Of a stretch of DNA of 64,000 bases, positions 24,716-36,238 are shown one piece after another. A program made the translations under genes and the position numbers. This stretch comes from Sebastes aleutianus (taxonomy: Eukaryota; Chordata; Actinopteri; Perciformes; Sebastidae): assembly GCA_916700875.1 (NCBI GenBank), contig CAKAKS010000060.1, forward strand, positions 9,877,334 through 9,941,333. Direction: 5' to 3'. The notes beneath the pieces are model-generated. The model was given only the letters and a program-made list of their open reading frames with translations, made no database searches and was not told the DNA's origin. Numbering within the stretch: position 1 is the stretch's first letter; every line of letters starts with the position of its first letter.

Positions 24716-24786
24716 TAAGACGTCAATTTCATACAAAATGTTTTAACGTATTTATATTTCATGTCAACATGTTGTTCTGTTTTTGA

Positions 24787-24792
24787 ATAAAG
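24787..24792 (+). terminator. Polyadenylation signal AATAAA
   Basis: A canonical AATAAA lies 760 bases after the cytokine-like stop codon, immediately after the 3' UTR minisatellite. It is the first strong candidate after the CDS that is not part of an AT-rich repeat. Confidence 0.5.
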
Positions 24793-26535
24793 TTTTATAG
24801 AAACGAAAAGTCTCTGAGACACATCATTGACCCCACAGTGTCAGTGCAGTATGATGGCAGTGAGCTGAGCGCCATTGTTTTGCTTCATTAATTGATTCCT
24901 TCCTTCATTTATTTCTGTAATCATTAATTTATTCATGTATTTATACATTTATGTATGCATTTATTTATTATTGTATATATTCATTGATTGATTCTTGAGT
25001 CATTTTTCGTCCTCCATACAAACATGGAGAGATTCCCTGTTTTTAATCTCTTAGATCAGGGATTCTCAACCTTTTGTAACTCGAGGCCCACTTCCAATTG
25101 TTAAAAAAATTCCGAAGACCACCTTCCCAAATAAATGACAAACTGGGCTATAAAATAATGTGTTATGCTACTGTCAGGTGTATTGACCCGCATAGATATT
25201 CAGCTTACCCTCACCCATCACTGCCTGCCATTATGAATCCAAAGTATTCAGGGTCATATTTCCTCACCACGCACTTTTACTGGTTTCAAAAATTGCTTGA
25301 TTTTGTGTCACTGAATCTGTGACATATATGTCTGTAAAGGGGCGACTCGTGGGTACCCATAGAACCTATTTTCATTCACATATCTTGAGGTCAGAGGTCA
25401 AGGCACACCTTTGAAAATGGCCATGATCCTCGCCAAAATTTAAGTGGGCCCCGGCCCAGTGGTTGAGAATAGCTGTCTTGCTGGGACTTAGCCCCGCCCC
25501 TCTCTCACCTGGAAACACCTGGAAACACTCTCCCTATCAGCCACATGCTCACTGTGGAGCAGACACACTGAGAGGTATGTGTGGACTTCTTTAAGCTTTT
25601 TGTTTTGATGTATTTATATCGCCCTCCCTGGGAACTGTGACGCATTTAAGACCAACATCAGTGACAGAAACACAACAAAGCTGCAGACTGAGAGTTTCCA
25701 CTGAGCTGCAGCAGAAAACAGCCGAGTTGACACCAAGACACAGAACAAGGTCAGTTGTTTTTCAGTCATCTGCAGCTGACACACTTTGTTTCTGACAGGA
25801 AACCTTCATATTATCAAACAACCCCACATAATGTTCTGAAACTTTATTATTCACCTTCAGTTCAGTCAAGTCACAACATGTGTTCCTATAAACATTTCTA
25901 TCTAATGAAATCTTAAGAAAATGTGGAGAAATTTTAGAAAATGATAATTGATAACATAATGAAGCCTGTTTCTGCCAGGAAGAAACAAAATGGTGAGGAA
26001 AAAATACTAATGATGAATTACAATAAGAAAAAGTTTAAATGTATTATTTGAATTATGAGAGCTGCTCAGTAAAGCAGTTTTTAAGTACAACTTTTGAAGT
26101 TGTTGCTTCATGATGTTTCATGTTTCTGTAAATCTGCTTCTGGTTTTTATTCTATTTATATAGATAGACAAATGAAAACATGTCAATAATTACATTTTTA
26201 ACCAAAACAAAAAGGAGTTCTTTTAATAACTAAGAGCAAAAATGTATATGTGAATATTTGAAACATATTTGTGTGACTCACAAATATGTTTTAAATATTC
26301 CTTCATGAGTCTTTTATCTTTTGATGCTCTTATTTTGAAAGGGAACTGAAGTCAGCTGGCATGAGAAGGATCCGTCCAGACAGCCAATCAGAGTCACCCC
26401 GAGTCCTCCAACGCTAACGATCATTTATCCACAAACAGGTGAAAAAGAACCGAAGAGTCAGCTGACGTTTCTTCTGCCTGAAGTTTCAAATCTCAGAGAT
26501 GCATAATTAAGATCTGCTGAGGCCTGTGGAGACGA

Positions 26536-26575
<40 letters not shown>

Positions 26576-26886
26576 TTCATCATCGGTAAGAAAAGCTTCT
26601 AAATCACACAACATATTTTAGTGTGTTTTCCTACGAATGTCCAGCAACACCTGACGCATGTGTCAATTTCCGCTCCAGTCTTTTCAAAATAAAACTACTT
26701 TGTTAGGTTTAGCAATAGATCGACTTGGTCAGGCTAAGGCAAAAACACTACTTAGTTAGCTTCAGGAAAAGATCGCGGTTTGGGTTAAAATAACTCCGGA
26801 AGTGTCATAAGTTACGTACGGAAGTTACGTGACAGAAACTACTTAGTTAGCTTTGTAAAGTCTAAACAGCAGAACAGCACTGAAAG
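24793..26886. other. Intergenic between convergent genes
   Basis: It contains a degraded MITE family A end (about 24885-25018, ending CGTCCTCCATA), a family B repeat fragment (25320-25450) and a CAT triplet run (26537-26578). Several donor-like sites on the plus strand (GAGAG|GTATGTG near 25573, CATCG|GTAAGAA near 26586) could mark an untranslated transcript, but no coding frame accompanies them. Confidence 0.4.
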
Positions 26887-29453
26887 TTAAAAATCCAGTA
26901 AATTCTCAGTCACCTCATCACCGATATCTGACCGACCGTCTGATTTTCTTTCTGTGAAGAAACAAAATATGAGACAAATTATTATTATATTATTTTAGGC
27001 AGTTTTTGAAAGTTTGTTTTGAAATCGCTGCTGTACTCACTGAGGCCTCTCTGTCGCCATGACAACAGGATGCTGAGCGTCACCGTGACGACAAGCAGGA
27101 CGACACACACAGCGGCCACAGCGGAGGTCAGAAACACACACTCACTGGACTTTCCTGCACACACACACACGTACAAATGTGTTTTGTGGTTTCTCCTGGT
27201 GCATTCTGGGAGTTCAGTGGTTGGAATTTCTATGAGCAAGTGACGTAGTATTAATAGCATGAGAGTCCGTTCAGGGCGGGAGGGAGGAGACCGCTGTTCA
27301 TGTCCCGTAAGGAAACTAAAAGTAACGTTGATTTATTTTGTCATGTACGTTGTTAGTCATGTCTAGTCATGTGACTCGATGGTATTGTCAGTCCAGTGAG
27401 TCGCATGAGTCGTTAGTATCGTCAGCCCTGTGAGTCCCATTAGTGGTTAACGTCAACCACTAACCCTAACTAAGTGGCTGAGTTGCCTCAACCTAACTTC
27501 CTGTGACAATGGAAGTTTATTTTGAAAGGACGTGTATGTAACAAGTTCATATTGAAACGCTGTCCCTGGTCCGTCCAAAAGTAACACTAGAGAGGAACCC
27601 CATGCGTCGGTCTCCGATGCCGAGGAACGCTGACCAAGCAGCGGTACTTGACAAGTTGGGAGTGAGAATGTGTTGACAGTGAAGGAACAATAAGCAGATC
27701 TACAACACCTACTAAACAGTTGAGCACTCTGTAAACTCACCTGTCCTGCTGCTGACAGTCTTCCTGATCTCCAGCTCTTTGTCAGTCAGCACACAGGACA
27801 CCGCAGCTCCTCCCGTCCAGGTTTCTCCTGGAACATCAACCTGTACGCTGATGACACCCGCCTCACTGTCAGGAAGGATTCTGGGGCTGAGCCTCTGGAG
27901 ACCGTCATCTCCGTCCTTCTCCCAGTCCACCTCCCATTCCACTGTGACCCGACCAGTATCCTCCAGTCCAGACACCAGACAGATCAAAGGGACGGGGAGG
28001 GAGGAGTCGACAATGTCTGAAGGAACCAGGAGGTCGACCACCGGACTGTGGGGCACCGACTCTGGTGAGAAGGTACAGATTCAGAAACATGTTGCAGATG
28101 CTGCTGATGAACGCTTTAGATTTAAATTACCTCAGGACGAACTTTACACTTAAGGCTCTGAGAATAAATCCTCAGCATGTTATTTCACCTGTGACAGTCA
28201 GTGTGGTCCCGTCTCCGATCAGCAGCATAAGTCCGTTGATGTGGACGCAGTAGTACCTGCCGGTGTCCTGCAGGACAACACTGGAGATCTCCAGCAGACA
28301 CAGAATCCCGCTCTGAACTGAAGACACAAACTGACGGCTCACACTGAGACTGCTCAGCTGTCCAACACGCAGCCACGCCACCTGAGAGCACTGCCCACCC
28401 ATCTGAGTGATGTCACAACTGAGGTTGACCTTTGACCCCGGGGTCACAGATAGAGACGAAGGAGACTGAACCAGCAGGGCTCCAGCTGTGGCAGCAAACA
28501 CGTATACTGACGGTTAGTATGGATGTAGGATGTGATCAGTGAAATATCAGTAAGTTAGAATATATAGCCCCGACCACGGCTCTGATAAATCAGTTGGTTA
28601 GAATATATAGCCCCGACCACGGCTCTGATAAATCAGTTGGTTAGAATATATAGCCCCGACCACGGCTCTGAAATATTAGTAAGTTAGAATTGTTTTGTCT
28701 ATAATCTTTTTTTAACAGAGAATAATACTTAAGTAAATGTAAGCATAAATTTAAAAGAATAAAATCAGATTAAAGTCAGATAATTCACATAAAAAACTAA
28801 TAATAATAATAATGTACTTTACACCTAGGTACTTTTGCTGATCATGAATATTGTACTTTTGTACTTAAATATTCTCATACAATATGAGATAAAAATAATA
28901 TAGAATACTATTTACATTATTAGCCTCGACTACAGTAGTAATTCAGTACAGTAGTTTTGTAAAGCACTTTGTAACCTTTGTTTTTGAAAAAATTATTATT
29001 GTTATTATTATTACAGTATACATCAAATGAAGCATGTAGAAAAGGAGGAAGTTACAATTAAAACAAATAATACAATATAATAAAATAATAGCAAATACAG
29101 AAAATTATAATAATATGCAAATACTTTAATATAAACTTAAAATAAAAAATATTATGTAATTTTTTTACTTTTGCTGAATGATGCACTCAAAAGATCTTAT
29201 TTTAAACTTCAAATTTCACAGAATTAAAAAACATTTTGTTTGGCTGATACCGACAGTTCTAGTTAATTATTTCATCAAAACAACATCTAATGAATGAATA
29301 TTATATAATGATCATATATGATGACGGCCATGTGATTTAGATCGTATTTCTGTAATAATTAATAATATTTTTAAACATCTTACCACAGAGTGTGTTCAGA
29401 CAGATCAGAGGAAGCAGCTTCATGCTGACGTTCAGCAGACGATCAGTCGACAT
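26887..29453 (-). CDS. Type I membrane receptor with V-type and C1-like Ig domains, germline-joined
   Basis: Exons on the minus strand: 29453-29384, 28485-28189, 28061-27741, 27154-27041 and 26951-26887. All introns are phase 1, as usual for Ig-domain genes; 288 aa. Residues 1-23 are the leader (an inner ATG at 29423 is an alternative start). The V domain has C47, W61, the D-T-G-R-Y-Y-C signature and a J-like ending G-D-G-T-T-L-T-V-T in the same exon. The second domain has L-I-C-L-V-S-G, V-E-W-E-V-D and V-S-C-V-L-T, like antigen-receptor C1 domains. A transmembrane helix follows (V-F-L-T-S-A-V-A-A-V-C-V-V), then R-Q-R-G-L and a short tail ending E-N-L-L-D-F. No ITAM, ITIM or charged membrane residue is seen. 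It lies downstream of the tetraspanin on the same strand. The ligand is unknown. It resembles SIRP- or NITR-type innate receptors in layout only. Confidence 0.88.
28550..28690. repeat. Tandem repeat of about 60 bases in the Ig-receptor leader intron
   Basis: Three units carry AGAATATATAGCCCCGACCA followed by CGGCTCTGATAAATCAGT. It lies between the leader and V exons, with no coding content. Confidence 0.75.
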
Positions 29454-29511
29454 GATGGAGGTAAAAATGTGTCATCATAACAATGTAAAGGTCACTGTGG
29501 TTTCACCGCCT

Positions 29512-29608
29512 TCAGATGCACAGCGACAGGATGTAACATCACTGTCCTTCAGGTACACAGCGACAGGATGTAACATAACTGTCCTTCAGGTACACAGCGA
29601 CAGGATGA
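29512..29608. repeat. 37-base tandem repeat upstream of the Ig-receptor gene
   Basis: Almost three units of ACAGCGACAGGATGTAACAT followed by AACTGTCCTTCAGGT. It occupies the roughly 300-base gap between the Ig-receptor start codon and the tetraspanin polyadenylation signal, and so lies where the Ig-receptor promoter should be. Confidence 0.75.
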
Positions 29609-29750
29609 TATATAATATAATAATAATAATAATATATGAATTGCATCGAATTGTGAGTTGAGTGCATCGTTACATGTCTGAAGGTTTAACATAATTATTT
29701 ATTATTATCCATTCATGAGGAAACACTGAATACTTGAAGTTTTTCCAGAT

Positions 29751-29756
29751 TTTATT
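29751..29756 (-). terminator. Polyadenylation signal of the tetraspanin gene
   Basis: TTTATT on the plus strand is AATAAA on the minus strand, about 90 bases after the tetraspanin stop codon, giving a very short 3' UTR. Confidence 0.6.
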
Positions 29757-29844
29757 ACATTATTGATTTTAACATCAAATATGAGCAGAAACATTCAGTT
29801 TAGTTTGAAGTCTGTCGATAACCCGGGGCTGGCTCCAGGTACAT

Positions 29845-32800
29845 TTAGTTGTAGTTCTGGTTGTCATGGTGATAAGCCGCCAGCTGGGTGGGGTCCACAG
29901 ATTCAGGGTAGTCATGGTGATGTGCTGGGTGGGCGGGGTCTACATAAGCATAATCAGGATCTGCGTAGGCGTAGTTCTGCTCTCCGTAGTCCAGGTCCTC
30001 TTCAGGGTCGGCCAGACGATCGGCTCTTTTCAAAGCGGCTTTCCTGCCAAAGGCGCGGTACAGGTACACCGTGATGACAAACTGGACCACCTGGACAGAG
30101 ACGGGAGACACTCAGTGGACTCAATGTGTCCATGTGAAGACAAGAAATGAGCAAATGTTAGCGTATTAAAAAACTGAAGTAGACAGAAAAAGCTGTGGAC
30201 AAACACTAACACCCTTTTTCTACGCTTTTACCCGAAAACGACTAGCCTTTCTGTTTCTAGGGTGTCACGTTAGACATCATGAATGAACCAGAAAACTATA
30301 GAGGACGGAACCTGCCATAATCGAAAATCAATCAATACATAAATAAATGATTTGATAAATAAATATGTCGTAAAATGTAGCAAAAATATAAAAAATAAAT
30401 GTAGCCATTAATTAAAGGGACTGTTTGTAAGAATCAGAAATGCTTGTTAACAGCGACACCTGTGGCCGTTAAATCAACGAAAGTCAGCGTCCTGTTGCTC
30501 GTGCACGAGCATCGCTCAAAACAGTGAGGCGACACACGTCAGCTAAAACCACAATATCACTCTATATTTCACCTGCTTGGCAGTAATATTAGCTGACCAG
30601 ACGAAAGTCTCTCCATGAATCAATGCTGATCCTAGTGTTGGCTTTTCCTGCTTCAGCCTCCCGACCGCGGTCAGAAGGAACAGGGGAGACACCAGAGTTT
30701 TGGTCGGAGACGATAACGTTTCTCGTTGCGGAGCCCCGTCACTTCACAAGACACGGGAAACCTCTGTTGGTCTGGAGGAGCTGCAGCATTTATCTTTGCA
30801 CAAACGTCCACTGTACATTCACTAGATATTCTCAGAGCTAAACTAACTTTTCTGCAGTGTGTAGTGTGTGCACATAAACGTGAGAGTGGAGAGAAATAGC
30901 GTGAACGAGCGCGCTGTGTGACTGAAGGCAAGCAGGCAGAGGAGCAGAGTACAGCAGAGACTCCGGCCCTGGAGACCGAAGCTACAGTCTCCCCCGCGTC
31001 CTCCGACCGCGGCCAACACTGTTTAACAGACGGGCTTCACTAGATATAACTTTGCAGTTTTGGTGCTTCCGTGTAGTTTGTGTTGGAGTCTAAGTTTGAA
31101 CAGCGTAGCCACACGCGAGCGCGCATGGGACACCGACCCGGATTGATTTATCCGTGTAAGAAGTTACAAACAGTCCCTTTTAATTGATAAAATGTGACAT
31201 AAATTGATATTTATTTATTTATTTTGCATGTATTTATCTTTGTATTAATTCCCTTATTTATTTACTCTTTTATTTATTTATTTATTTTATTTTTATTTTT
31301 AAATGTATTTATTTATTCATTTCTGCATGATTTTCCCTTTGCATTTTACCCTTATTTATTTCCCCAAACTTATTTATTTCTGTATTCTTTTTTCTTTTCT
31401 TTATACTTTTCTTTATGTATTTCTTTTAAAAAATAAATAAGGGAATTAATACAAAGACCCTATAGAGATATATTAATATATTAACTTTAACGTGTGTCAC
31501 ATAGCATCGCACCAGAAAAGAGGTGAAAATGAGCGCGTCCACCCGGGTGTCATGTTTCCATCACTGCCGATCGGAGCTGGAGCTGATAAATATCCGTCAA
31601 TACTGCAGAGACATTTGTCCTGGGATTGAATGCTGATTATAACCTTTCACACTAAAGACACTAAAAGCCAGATGTTAGTGGATGTTAGTGTGTTTTTGTC
31701 TAGTGGGAAAGAGAGACTAACGTCCTCATAGTGCCCCCTAGAGGCTACTGTGCTCATTACAGCTCAAAACATAAAGTGTTTGACAGAACAGGAACAAGTA
31801 AAGGTCATAAGGTCATCAGCATGCCCCGCTCTGTCTCTTCTGTTTCCAGACACATTGTGGTGTTATTACCTGGATCAACATGAGGCCGACGTCCATGCTG
31901 ACGATTGTCAGAAAGTTTTCCTGCAGCCAGTCGCTGACCTTCTGTTTGCAGCCCTGCAACAAACACATATTATCAACTCAGTGTCACTTTGACGTGTCCT
32001 CCCATTTGTACCACGATAGAGTGGAAGGAAGGAAAAAGCTTCAGTGAATATGCTATATGCTATAGCTAGCTAGCTAACCACATGGTGCCTTCATATGTGG
32101 TGGTGTTTACCGTGTTCATGGAAGAGTCCATATGAACGCCCCCCTCTTGACCTCAGAAGTGGAACGTTTCTGAAAGCTCAGAGTTCACGAGTTGTGACGT
32201 GTTTGTTGACGTTGTCAGAAATGGCGGAAGACATGGAAGTTAATTTTTCGGTGCATAATAAGTTAATATATTGTAATTTTAGTCGTATATTGTTTTTCTT
32301 TGTAATTGTATAATAGGTCTGAGGAAAATGTTGATATTCCCAGCGGCCTCATCTTTCTCCTCTGTCATTATGCCTCTACATTTACTGCATTATGTTACCC
32401 ACTTGCTAGCTTGCTAAATTGTAAGCCTCTGTGGCTTCTAGACAGCGACAGTAACGTTAATATTGCCGTTGCCCCTTCGGGGTGGAAGCAGAATATGCCT
32501 AGTGCCACGTAAAACATAAAATATATTTCTATGATCACCCTTTACCATTCATGAGAGTCTGAGGACAATACACTTTACTCTATGAGATACTATCTGCTAT
32601 TCCTATTGTTGTCTTTTTTTATGTATATGTATATATGTATGTGTATGTATATATTTATATATATATATTTATTTTTACAGTCAAATTTAACCACTGTGTC
32701 ATTTTATGTAAAAGTCCTTTTTCACCCGTTTTTATAATTTTTTCTTCTTGTAAATTTCCACCAGCAGCAGGATGTGACATCATCTCTAAAGGAATCTAGT

Positions 32801-33300
32801 TGTAGTCTTGTAAATAGTGACGCTGAAAGATCCCCAGTCTTTGTAAAATATTATAGTCTGTGACTAAAAACTCAGACTGAAGACACATTGTCTTTAGATG
32901 TGAGAGGGAGTCAGACTGAAGTCTTTTAAAGTCTCCTACTGTATGGAAGGCATTACCTGAAGACCACCGTAGTTCTCTAACACGCTTGTGAAACTACATT
33001 GCGGTAACGTGAGCTGCAGAGTACTAAACTGTTGCTCCTAAAGTAGTGTTATTATGGTAAAGATGGCCTCTAAGCCAGGCCAACGGCGTTACCACGGGTT
33101 AACACTCGGCGGCTCACGTTACTGCAGTCTTGTAAAGGGAGGAGTGAGCGGAGGGGTACTCAGTTGGTTGCAATCTGCAACCATACCACTAGATGTCACC
33201 AAATCCTACATACTGCACCTTTAAATGGCAGTTTGGGCTAATTGCTATTTATAAAATGTCCTGACATTATGTAACTGTAACAAGTCTTTATATTATAAAG

Positions 33301-33336
<36 letters not shown>

Positions 33337-34215
33337 TGCAGTACCTGAGCATACGAGCCGTTTCCTCGCCCGTACAGCGGGGCGGTGAAGTTCAGCAGCT
33401 CGGAGCACCACGGTGAGTTAACGGCGGGACGATGCGATCTGAAACAGGAACAAGGAAGTACGTCTGGAGCGCTCAGGTTCAGACTCTGAATGTAAGAGTT
33501 CATCAGCCAATCAGCAGGCCCCGTCCTGCCACAGCAGCCTTCCTGTTGACGGTAAATCAAACAGTCACGATCACATCATCATGTTAATGTTATATTAACG
33601 GGACTTGAAGCAGTGACTCACGTAGTTCTGTATCTTGTCCATCAGTCTGTCCTTACTGTTGTTGTCTCCGTACTGAAGGATGATCTGATCCACTGTTTGA
33701 TCCAGACCACGCTCAATCTGATGACATCACATCACATTATATACTTTATTATATACACATATATTTATGACAGAGGAATCAGGGTCTGTCACTTTATTTA
33801 TAATGATATTATCATATTTGTTAAGAAGCACGACACAATAAACGCCCTGGTCTCACCTTGTCTTTGTTTAAGAGCAGCAGCAGAGTGACGAACAGCTGAC
33901 CCAGGACCAGGACGATGAGGAAGCCCAGGTACTGAGGAGGACGAGCAGAGTCCAGTCACAGTGTGAGTGTTTAACATTACTACAGTACATCTGTTACAGC
34001 TGGGTATAAAGTAGGATTAATCAGTGCTTTCACAAGGATGTCACACACTGGTAATTAGAACCATCAGTGGTTCCATCAGCGGTTCCAGTTGGAGACTCAC
34101 CACCAGCAGCAGGACCCGGTTCTCTTTGTCAGCTCCGAGAATCCCGACCACACTGACCGCTAACACCACCACGCCAATCAGCATCAACCCCGCCCCCACC
34201 ACACGCAGCTCATCT

Positions 34216-34258
<43 letters not shown>

Positions 34259-35156
34259 GACAGTGCAGTCTGGTGGAATGGGAAGGTGAGTTTTAGTGGA
34301 CCAGGCTAGCAGGAGCAGCGTTACCTGGAGGTCGATCTGGGAGGACGGTCAGGAGGTTTCCTCTGTCAAACAGGATCCACAACCCAATACCAGATACACT
34401 AACACCCAGAGCCTGCAGACAGAGGTCAAAGGTCAGGTCAAAGGTCGGCTGCAGTCTGTTCTACATCACAAAGAGGTTTTTATGTTTCTATGATGTTCAG
34501 ACACAGATCAGCTCCTCTCAGACGGGGCTTAGGTTAATGACAATGTGTGAGGCTTTAGCATAACCCTTAGCATAACCCTTAGCCCGGGACTAACGGCGCC
34601 CTTAGTCCCAGGCTACAGCTCCCTTAGCCGGGGGTTTACCGCTCCCATAGCCCGGGTCTAACAGCTGCCTTAGTCCCGGGCTACAGCTCCCTTAGCCCGG
34701 AGCTAACCTTAAGGCTTCCTGGTAGCCTTATGAGAATACACTGTTTACCATTGGCAGAGCATTTTGGCACATTTTTCTTGGGCGCTACCCACATAATCAG
34801 CTGTGCTGCTCATCCCACAAATGCATGATCCTTACAAATTGGACATCATTGTGAAGGTAAATAAACAGGCTTTCCAACCATGTAAAATACAATGCCGATT
34901 AGCATTGTAACAACAGAGAAATAATCCACCAAACACAAGTTTCCGAACTTTTTTTTCCAGTTTTTATTAGATATATAATTTAACTGAACGTGTCTTCACC
35001 AGGAAGATGAAGTTAATATGAGTATAATCAATATGTTGATTGGTCATTAATATATTAGATATAATCATATTTAATTGTACGTGTCCTCACCAGGAAGATG
35101 AAGTTCACGACTTGGAAGCAGAACTTCAGCAGCTGAATCTTCACATCCAGCTTCAT
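29845..35156 (-). CDS. Tetraspanin of the CD37/CD82 type with long Tyr-rich C-terminal tail
   Basis: Eight exons on the minus strand: 35156-35091, 34412-34325, 34213-34101, 33931-33857, 33717-33622, 33542-33345, 31953-31870 and 30090-29845; 321 aa, all phases consistent. The four membrane helices lie near residues 12-34, 56-75, 90-110 and 227-250. The large extracellular loop carries E-G-C-C-G (147-151), L-P-C-S-C (C177, C179), a further W-C, and G-C opening exon 7, the cysteine pattern of CD37 and CD82. N-glycosylation sequons N-L-S, N-F-T and N-G-S are visible. The cytosolic tail is about 68 residues, far longer than usual, and rich in Y and D: Y-A-Y-A-D-P-D-Y-A-Y-V-D-P, then H-P-A-H-H-H-D-Y. 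Tetraspanins organise membrane microdomains in leukocytes. CD37 would fit the neighbourhood, but CD82 cannot be excluded. Confidence 0.93.
30297..31455. repeat. MITE family A copy split by a nested TTAA element
   Basis: The left half (30297-30415) runs from GAGGACGGAACCTGCC to GTAGCCATTAATTAA. The right half resumes at about 31180 with TTAATTGATAAAATGTGACA. The interruption is the TTAA-flanked element at 30416-31179. The right terminal repeat is lost. It lies in the last intron of the tetraspanin gene. Confidence 0.85.
30416..31179. mobile_element. TTAA-flanked element (family D), copy 1, nested in a MITE
   Basis: Flanked by TTAA on both sides, it starts AGGGACTGTTTGTAAGAATC and ends TTACAAACAGTCCCT, so its ends are inverted repeats. 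The interior includes AACAGCGACACCTGTGGCCG and ACTTCACAAGACACGG, conserved in four copies here. TTAA target choice suggests a piggyBac-like non-autonomous element, though the AGGG ends differ from canonical piggyBac ends. Frames inside it are not conserved as protein. Confidence 0.85.
33300..33336. repeat. TG microsatellite in a tetraspanin intron
   Basis: A perfect TG dinucleotide run lies next to the donor of tetraspanin exon 6. A similar CA run (34217-34254) abuts the acceptor of exon 3, leaving a weak pyrimidine tract there on the minus strand (TG-rich, then TACAG). Confidence 0.9.
34530..34705. repeat. GC-rich tandem repeat in a tetraspanin intron
   Basis: Imperfect units of about 32 bases carry CTCCCTTAGCCCGGG, CTAACGGC and TTAGTCCCGGGCTACAG, directly adjoining a Tc1-like fragment at 34704. 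Confidence 0.7.
34704..34963. mobile_element. Truncated family C Tc1-like fragment (one end)
   Basis: It matches the terminal repeat and adjoining bases of the elements at 7418 and 52886 (GAGCATTTTGGCACATTTTT, GGGCGCTACCCACATAATCA), ending near TTTTTTTTCCAG. Only one end is present, in the first intron of the tetraspanin gene. An imperfect duplication of about 90 bases, covering GTGTCTTCACCAGGAAGATG, follows next to exon 1. Confidence 0.85.
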
Positions 35157-36238
35157 CGTTCTTCACTCAGCCGCAACAACCAGCAGGTTCTGTTCTGATC
35201 TGATCTGATCTGATCTGTTCTGTTTTGTTCTGTTCTGTTCTGATCTGTTCTGTTCTGTTCTGTTCTGTTCTGATCAGTAGAACCACGGTGGTTTCTTCAG
35301 TCGTGTTCTCTCTTCAAGTTTCAGCTTCTGTCTGTTGAGTCTCGGCTACGACACCTGAGATCAGAGTCCACTTCCTTATTGTCTCTAATCCCACCGTCTC
35401 CATGGAAACACACACACACGAACAGTTAAATGACCAGTTTTCCTTCATCCTGTTTTGTTGACTTAATAAACTACATTTCCCAAAACATTATCTACAGATA
35501 TATTTATATTTGTTATTATTATTTACAAAATCTGCCTGTTTATGAATATTACTGATGTAAATATTAATATGTTTGATAGATATATCAGAAAATGAACTGG
35601 TTATTTACATGATCATATTTACTGTATGAACTAGATATAATCTATGGAGGACGTAACCTGCCAAAATAAAAAATCTTCAATAAATAAATAAATAACTGAC
35701 TTGATAAATAAACAAATATGTCATTAAATGTAGCAAAAATAATATTACAAATAAATGTAGCCATTAATTGATCAAATGTGACATAAATTGCTATTTCTAT
35801 TTTAATATGCTTTTTTATTTATTTATCTTTGTATTAATTCCCTTATTTATTTACTCTTCTCTTTAATTTTCCCTTTTATTTATTTATGTATTTATTTTTA
35901 TTAATTTTTTACAGACTTGACTTAATAACTCTGATTTTCTGTTGTGTGTACGACTGTGATGTGAACAGCAGAGGGCGCTCTGTAGCACAAACCACAGTTA
36001 CGCTTTATATTCATATTCTCATTGTTCCTTTTATGGCTTATAGGCTGAATGTTTTTAATGATTTGTTTAAAAAGAAACAGAACCTGAACCTCCATCACCA
36101 CCTGTGTCCTCTGACATCACTGACCCACAACCATCTTATAACCAGGTGATATCCACTCACTTGTCTCAGGTTCTATCTCTATCTGACTGATATTCTCTCC
36201 TCACCTGGTTTCATATTCATAGTTTTTGAGTCCTAAAC
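35157..36238. other. Tetraspanin 5' flank with pentamer run and MITE fragment
   Basis: TGTTC/TGATC pentamers run at 35193-35278 just upstream of the tetraspanin start codon, in its 5' UTR or promoter. A left-end MITE family A fragment runs 35643-35912. No other gene is seen. The frame at 35886-36149 lacks any recognisable domain. Confidence 0.5.

Noticed and set aside
30671..30931. Conserved minus-strand frame inside TTAA elements (also 62721-63011)
   Set aside because: Partly open in two of four copies but without domain, start context or consistent frame; more likely a by-product of repeat similarity.
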